Shown here: positions 53,611-64,000 of the stretch, one piece after another
Position numbering within the stretch: position 1 is the stretch's first letter
Layout: each line of letters opens with the position of its first letter
Source of the DNA: Lamellibrachia satsuma
Lineage: Eukaryota; Annelida; Polychaeta; Sabellida; Siboglinidae
Reading direction: 5' to 3'
Assembly: GCA_033239005.1 (NCBI GenBank)
Contig: BSQZ01000014.1
Span: 4,126,001-4,190,000 of the forward strand
Length of the DNA stretch: 64,000 nucleotides
Notes under the pieces: model-generated
Seen by the model: only the letters and a program-made list of their open reading frames with translations
Database searches by the model: none
Told to the model about the DNA's origin: nothing
Program-made: the position numbers and the translations under genes

Positions 53611-53863
53611 ATTAAGAATATCACACCAGTGGTTTACTACGAAAACCTGGTTGAACTCACAGCATTTTAACTTCGTTGACGGTTCTTTACTAGTCAATTT
53701 CTGACATATCGGTAGTGCTGGTTACCATGCCAACGCCCAGTTAAAGGCAAACTTGAAAAGAAAATCCCAGCGTGATATTTTTGACTGCAGGTGGAAATGG
53801 TTAAGCTTTAGTAACTTATATAGATGCATAGGCCCAAAGCCATGATTTTTGTTTCGCTTTAAA
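53585..53863. mobile_element. MITE-B, partial copy
   Basis: Inner left terminus 'ACACCAGTGGTTTACTACGA' and a full right terminus 'GATGCATAGGCCCAAAGCCA' to 'TTTTTGTTTCGCTTTAAA'. The outer left terminus is missing and the satellite stands in its place. Confidence 0.75.
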
Positions 53864-56336
<2,473 letters not shown>

Positions 56337-56374
56337 TTGTTGTTTCTAACGCGTCACTGTGTGTGTTCTTGGTG

Positions 56375-57035
56375 TGAGGCGACGAGGGAACGGTTGTCCA
56401 AGCATGAGGCGACGAGGGAACGGTTGTCCGAGCATGAGGCGACGAGGGAACGGTTGTCCGAGCATGAGGCGACGAGGGAACGGTTGTCCGAGATTAAGGC
56501 GACGAGGGAACGGTTGTCCGAGCATGAGGCGACGAGGGACGGTTGTCCGAGCATGAGGCGACGAGGGAACGGTTGTCCGAGCATGAGGCGACGAGAGAAC
56601 GGTTGTCCGAGCATGAGGCGACGAGGGAACGGTTGTCCGAGCATGAGGCGACGAGGGAACGGTTGTCCGAGCATGAGGCGACGAGGGAACGGTTGTCCGA
56701 GCATGAGGCGACGAGAGAACGGTTGTCCGAGCATGAGGCGACGAGGGAACGGTTGTCCGAGCATGAGGCGACGAGGGAACGGTTGTCCGAGCATGAGGCG
56801 ACGAGGGAACGGTTGTCCGAGCATGAGGCGACGAGGGAACGGTTGTCCGAGCATGAGGCGACGAGAGAACAGTTGTCCGAGCATGAGGCGACGAGGGAAC
56901 GGTTGTCCGAGCATGAGGCGACGAGGGAACGGTTGTCCGAGCATGAGGCGACGAGGGAACGGTTGTCCGAGCATGAGGCGACGAGAGAACGGTTCTCCGA
57001 GCATGAGGCGACGAGAGAACGGTTCTCCGAGCGTG
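56375..57035 (+). repeat. 30-bp minisatellite, about 22 copies
   Basis: Unit 'GCATGAGGCGACGAGGGAAC' + 'GGTTGTCCGA'. One copy lacks a base at about 56539. As 30 is divisible by 3 and the unit lacks stops in two forward and two reverse frames, 195-265 codon frames appear in several readings (EATRERLSEH, RRRGNGCPSM and reverse). No evidence favours any being translated. Confidence 0.95.
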
Positions 57036-58874
<1,839 letters not shown>

Positions 58875-59060
58875 GGAGGCGGGGCGTCGTAGATTGACAG
58901 TAACAACCGGCCAATGAAATGGCGGGCGCGTGCAACTCTGATTGCCATGGTGGCACGTGGCGTGGGCGCTGCACAATACGGGTGCACGCGCGTCGACGAA
59001 TTAAGCCTTGGCAGGCGCCGTATAAAACGGAAATCAAACACGCATCGCGGCAGTAAACAG
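58875..59060 (+). promoter_or_regulatory. Core promoter of bHLH gene 2
   Basis: GC box GGGAGGCGGGGCG at about 58873-58885, CCAAT at 58911-58915, E-box CACGTG at 58954-58959 and TATAAAA at 59021-59027. A start about 30 bp after the TATA would lie near 59050, giving a 5' UTR of roughly 90 nt. The spacing is textbook. The CACGTG fits control by a bHLH protein, possibly itself or its neighbour; that part is inference. Confidence 0.75.
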
Positions 59061-59139
59061 CGAGAAGTCAAACGTACCGGAGCGAGAAACGACCTAAGTG
59101 ATACAAACACGGCGGGGCTTCTCTGACGGTGTCGTCTGC

Positions 59140-59826
59140 ATGGAACTGTGCGCCCTGTCGACGATGTACGCGAATGGCGGGAATGACGAAAACACCAACA
59201 ACTGGGCGCCAAGGAAGAACTGCCTTGAACGCAAGTCGTGTATGGACACCGGACGACCTCTGAGGGACTTTGGTCAGTGCTCGGACATGCGCGGCTGGTT
59301 TACGAATGTCGACACGAACTGCGCATATAACGGCTACGGTTACTTCGACAACGCGTGCGCGGAACCGAAACGCGATGGCGACTATTACGCCGGCGCCCAG
59401 TCGGGACTGGACGACTTCGAACTGGGGACACTGTACCCGTATTCGGAGAACGAGTCGCAGTTTGACGACTCGACGCCGTTGACTGCGGAGGGGAAGCGAC
59501 GTCGGCGCCGGGTGATAACGATCGAACAGCGCAGGGCGGCAAATATCCGGGAACGTCGGCGAATGTTTCAACTCAACGAGGCGTTCGACATTCTGCGCAA
59601 GCGAGTGCCGACGTTCGCGTACGAGAAGAAATTGTCGCGGATCGACACGCTCAAGCTGGCCGTCACCTACATCGAGTTCATGACCGATATGCTGGAAAAA
59701 GAGGCGCGGAAAAAGAAAACGGAAAAAAGCGGCGCTGGCGCCACGGAAACGCAAACCGGAAATGTCGGTAAATCGTCGACCTACGTTACGGACGAGGAGA
59801 ACAGACCGAAAGAAATAGAAACGTGA
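59140..59826 (+). CDS. FERD3L: Fer3/FERD3L-type bHLH transcription factor, intronless (228 aa)
   Basis: ATG at 59140, after an in-frame TAA at 59095; a second Met (MYANG) at 59164 is possible. Residues 1-117 are Asn/Asp/Tyr-rich without a known domain. A basic cluster GKRRRRR precedes the bHLH at about 130-186: [55 protein letters not shown] Lys/Glu-rich tail follows. The domain is about 70% like that of the gene at 47.6-51.7 kb by eye and lies 7.4 kb downstream in the same orientation, so the two are probably tandem paralogues. DNA-binding residues are intact. It differs from gene 1 in lacking the intron just before the bHLH. Assignment to Fer3 over Fer1/Fer2/Ptf1a rests on PTFAYEK and LSRIDTLK. 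Confidence 0.93.
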   Translation: MELCALSTMYANGGNDENTNNWAPRKNCLERKSCMDTGRPLRDFGQCSDMRGWFTNVDTNCAYNGYGYFDNACAEPKRDGDYYAGAQSGLDDFELGTLYPYSENESQFDDSTPLTAEGKRRRRRVITIEQRRAANIRERRRMFQLNEAFDILRKRVPTFAYEKKLSRIDTLKLAVTYIEFMTDMLEKEARKKKTEKSGAGATETQTGNVGKSSTYVTDEENRPKEIET

Positions 59827-61112
<1,286 letters not shown>

Positions 61113-61422
61113 ATGAAGAAGGAGAAGAAGAAGAAGACGAAGAAGACAAAGAAGAAGAAGAAGACGAAGAAGAAAACGATGAAGACGAAGAAGACAAAGA
61201 AGAAGACGACGACGAAGAAGAAAATGAAGAAGAAGAAAACAAAGAAGAAGAATAAGAAGAATAAGACGAAGAAGAAGACGATGAAGAAGAAGAAGAAGAA
61301 AACGATGAAGAAGAAAAAGACGAAGAAGAAGAAAACGATGAAGAAGAAGATGAAGAAGAAGACTAAGTAGAAGAACAAGAAACGAAGAAGATGAAGAAGA
61401 AGAAGACGAAGAAGAATAGTAC
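61113..61422 (+). repeat. GAA/GAC-rich trinucleotide tract
   Basis: About 310 bp of GAAGAAGAC-type purine-rich repeat. Glu/Asp, Lys and reverse-strand Phe/Leu/Ser frames over it are artefacts. Confidence 0.95.
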
Positions 61423-61532
61423 ATTTGCCGAACGCTTTATGTTCACGTTGACACGGATTGTATAGGAATTGTTGCGGCATATGCTATATATGTAATCCAT
61501 ATACTATATATGTTATTCATATAATATATATG

Positions 61533-62890
61533 CAGGGTTTTTGTTAAGAGCCGGGAGCCGGGTAATTTACCCGGCTATGGCGGTCCATGAACCCGGCTAT
61601 CGAAGCCTAAGGCCGATTTTTATTATCCCTCGTGTCGGCTAACGACCGACCCGCGTTTGCGTTAAACATTGCAGCGTCGACGTCCCAGACAGGTCAGCGG
61701 TCGTTGATGATCACAACATGTGGCAGCAAAACAGCGCCGATCAACGAATGTCATTTTACGTTAATAAATGGCAGTTTTAAATCATTCGCACACACGTTAC
61801 GCGTCGCAAAAGCATATTTACTTCCCACAATTCGTATAGCGTTACTTGTGGTTCATAGTTAGTAGAAAGTCCGCCAAGCGCCTAGTGGAAAGATCGGCCA
61901 ATGACGTCACGCAAGGCGGACAGATCGGCAACCATGTCGTAGCGGAGCTAGTTCAACAAAAAAGAGAAAGTTGTCCACGGCATAGGGCATTTTTTTAAAG
62001 CAAACTTATAAAAAAGGTAACGTTTATTAAAGCATATCCCGAAATGTTAAAGTCACTTTACTTGGCTAACATTATCTTTAAATAGCGCCTGAATATTCCA
62101 TTATTGCTATTGAGTTTTATGGAATTTATTAGCGTACACTGCTGGTTATACTGCCATGAAATGACAAAAGGGATCAAGTGACGATAAGGAGTTTTAGATA
62201 TATCGGACAAAACATAGTATTACTTTGCTCTCTTGTGCATATTACGGCATAGTAATATATATATATATTTAAACAACTTTTCTTACAATTTGTTTGCACT
62301 GCAATGGTGAAATAATTGTTACTGATTTACAGTGTTTTTTTTATGAAAACGGCATATTATATTATGTATAGCGACTGGCTCTGCGCAAACGATTCTTGCC
62401 TACGTTACGATACTGTTTATGACATTAATTATTTGGTGACTTAGTATCATATGCTTCCTTTTGAAAAAATGTGTGACGTAAAGAAGCAAGTACTATCAAA
62501 TGAAACTTGAAATAGGCCTAACTTTCAAATACCCCTCATTAACAAACCCCAAACAGGACAATTATGTGACAAATTGTGCCAAACGATGTACTATTAGTAA
62601 CCTTTGCTATTTGTTGCTGTGCGATAATTCATAATGTTTTCATTAATTTGTTACACGGTCATGAATATGTGTATGGCTATTAATGGCCTATTTGGGAGAA
62701 AAAGGTGATTAGACAAAACAGTAATTTTCTATTGCTGTATAAACTCCTGATATTTTAAGGTGCAATTATATTATATATATGTATAAGTTCCTGGTGTAGC
62801 CACAGACAGTGGCCACAGGCTGAGCATGATAAGTGGTCCCTGCTTTGGAGTTCATGGTCCCTGCTATAGCCATACTTAACAAAAACCCAG
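61533..62890. mobile_element. 1.36-kb element with inverted ends
   Basis: Left end CAGGGTTTTTGTTAAG (61533-61548) and right end, reverse complement, CTGGGTTTTTGTTAAG (62875-62890): 15 of 16 match. 'GGCTATGGCGGTCCATGAAC' (61573 on) also matches in inverse at about 62850-62872. The AT-rich outer flanks are inverted copies too ('TATGTAATCCATAT'). CAGGG ends recall hAT elements, but no transposase is seen; non-autonomous. Confidence 0.6.
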
Positions 62891-62926
62891 ATACGTAAAC
62901 CATATAATATATATGTAATCCATATG

Positions 62927-64000
<1,074 letters not shown>

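Noticed and set aside
53101..53697. 198-codon reverse ORF with 21-residue repeats
   Set aside because: The 63-bp satellite is a multiple of 3 without stops; it is MITE-derived.

Overview
The window is animal nuclear DNA. It has spliced genes with GT-AG introns, an intron-bearing membrane adenylyl cyclase, metazoan bHLH factors, death domains, CR1-type LINEs, tRNA-derived SINEs and a eukaryotic tRNA-Leu(AAG). The dense AT microsatellites, TIR elements and minisatellites would suit a marine invertebrate, but the phylum cannot be fixed from this sequence. All recognised protein genes lie on the + strand.

Layout. (1) 1-10778: the last seven exons of an ADCY5/6-type adenylyl cyclase. The gene enters from beyond the left edge and ends at 10778. 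Its introns hold a 64-bp satellite copied from the edge of its own exon, SINEs, a nearly full CR1 retrotransposon and a G-rich 20-bp minisatellite. (2) 10779-28215: no gene I can support. It contains AT fold-backs, inverted-repeat (MITE-like) elements, a solo CR1 3' end, SINEs and long CT/TA/GA tracts. A CpG-rich patch at about 23.4-23.8 kb could be a promoter or first exon. (3) 28276-34049: a six-exon, 439-residue protein with basic 12-residue repeats, a coiled coil and two predicted death domains, with a 32-bp satellite in its last intron. (4) 34050-47557: gene-poor, with further MITEs, a tRNA-Leu gene, two retrotransposon relics and long tetranucleotide arrays. (5) 47558-59826: two Fer3/FERD3L-type bHLH genes in the same orientation. 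The first is split by a 3.4-kb intron filled by a 49-bp hairpin satellite; the second is intronless with a clear TATA/CCAAT promoter. (6) 59827-64000: no gene seen; AT and GAA tracts and a 1.36-kb inverted-repeat element.

The main novelty candidates are structural. Several satellites can be traced to the single-copy sequence that seeded them: an exon's 3' splice site at 1 kb, and inverted-repeat ends at 48.2 kb and 53.6 kb. Others are an in-frame Asp/Gly-rich extension directly after the stop codon of the first bHLH gene, the two-death-domain protein, and a MITE with at least ten copies of its terminal motif. The three protein genes have no evident functional link: one makes cAMP, one is a likely death-fold adaptor, and the bHLH pair are developmental transcription factors.
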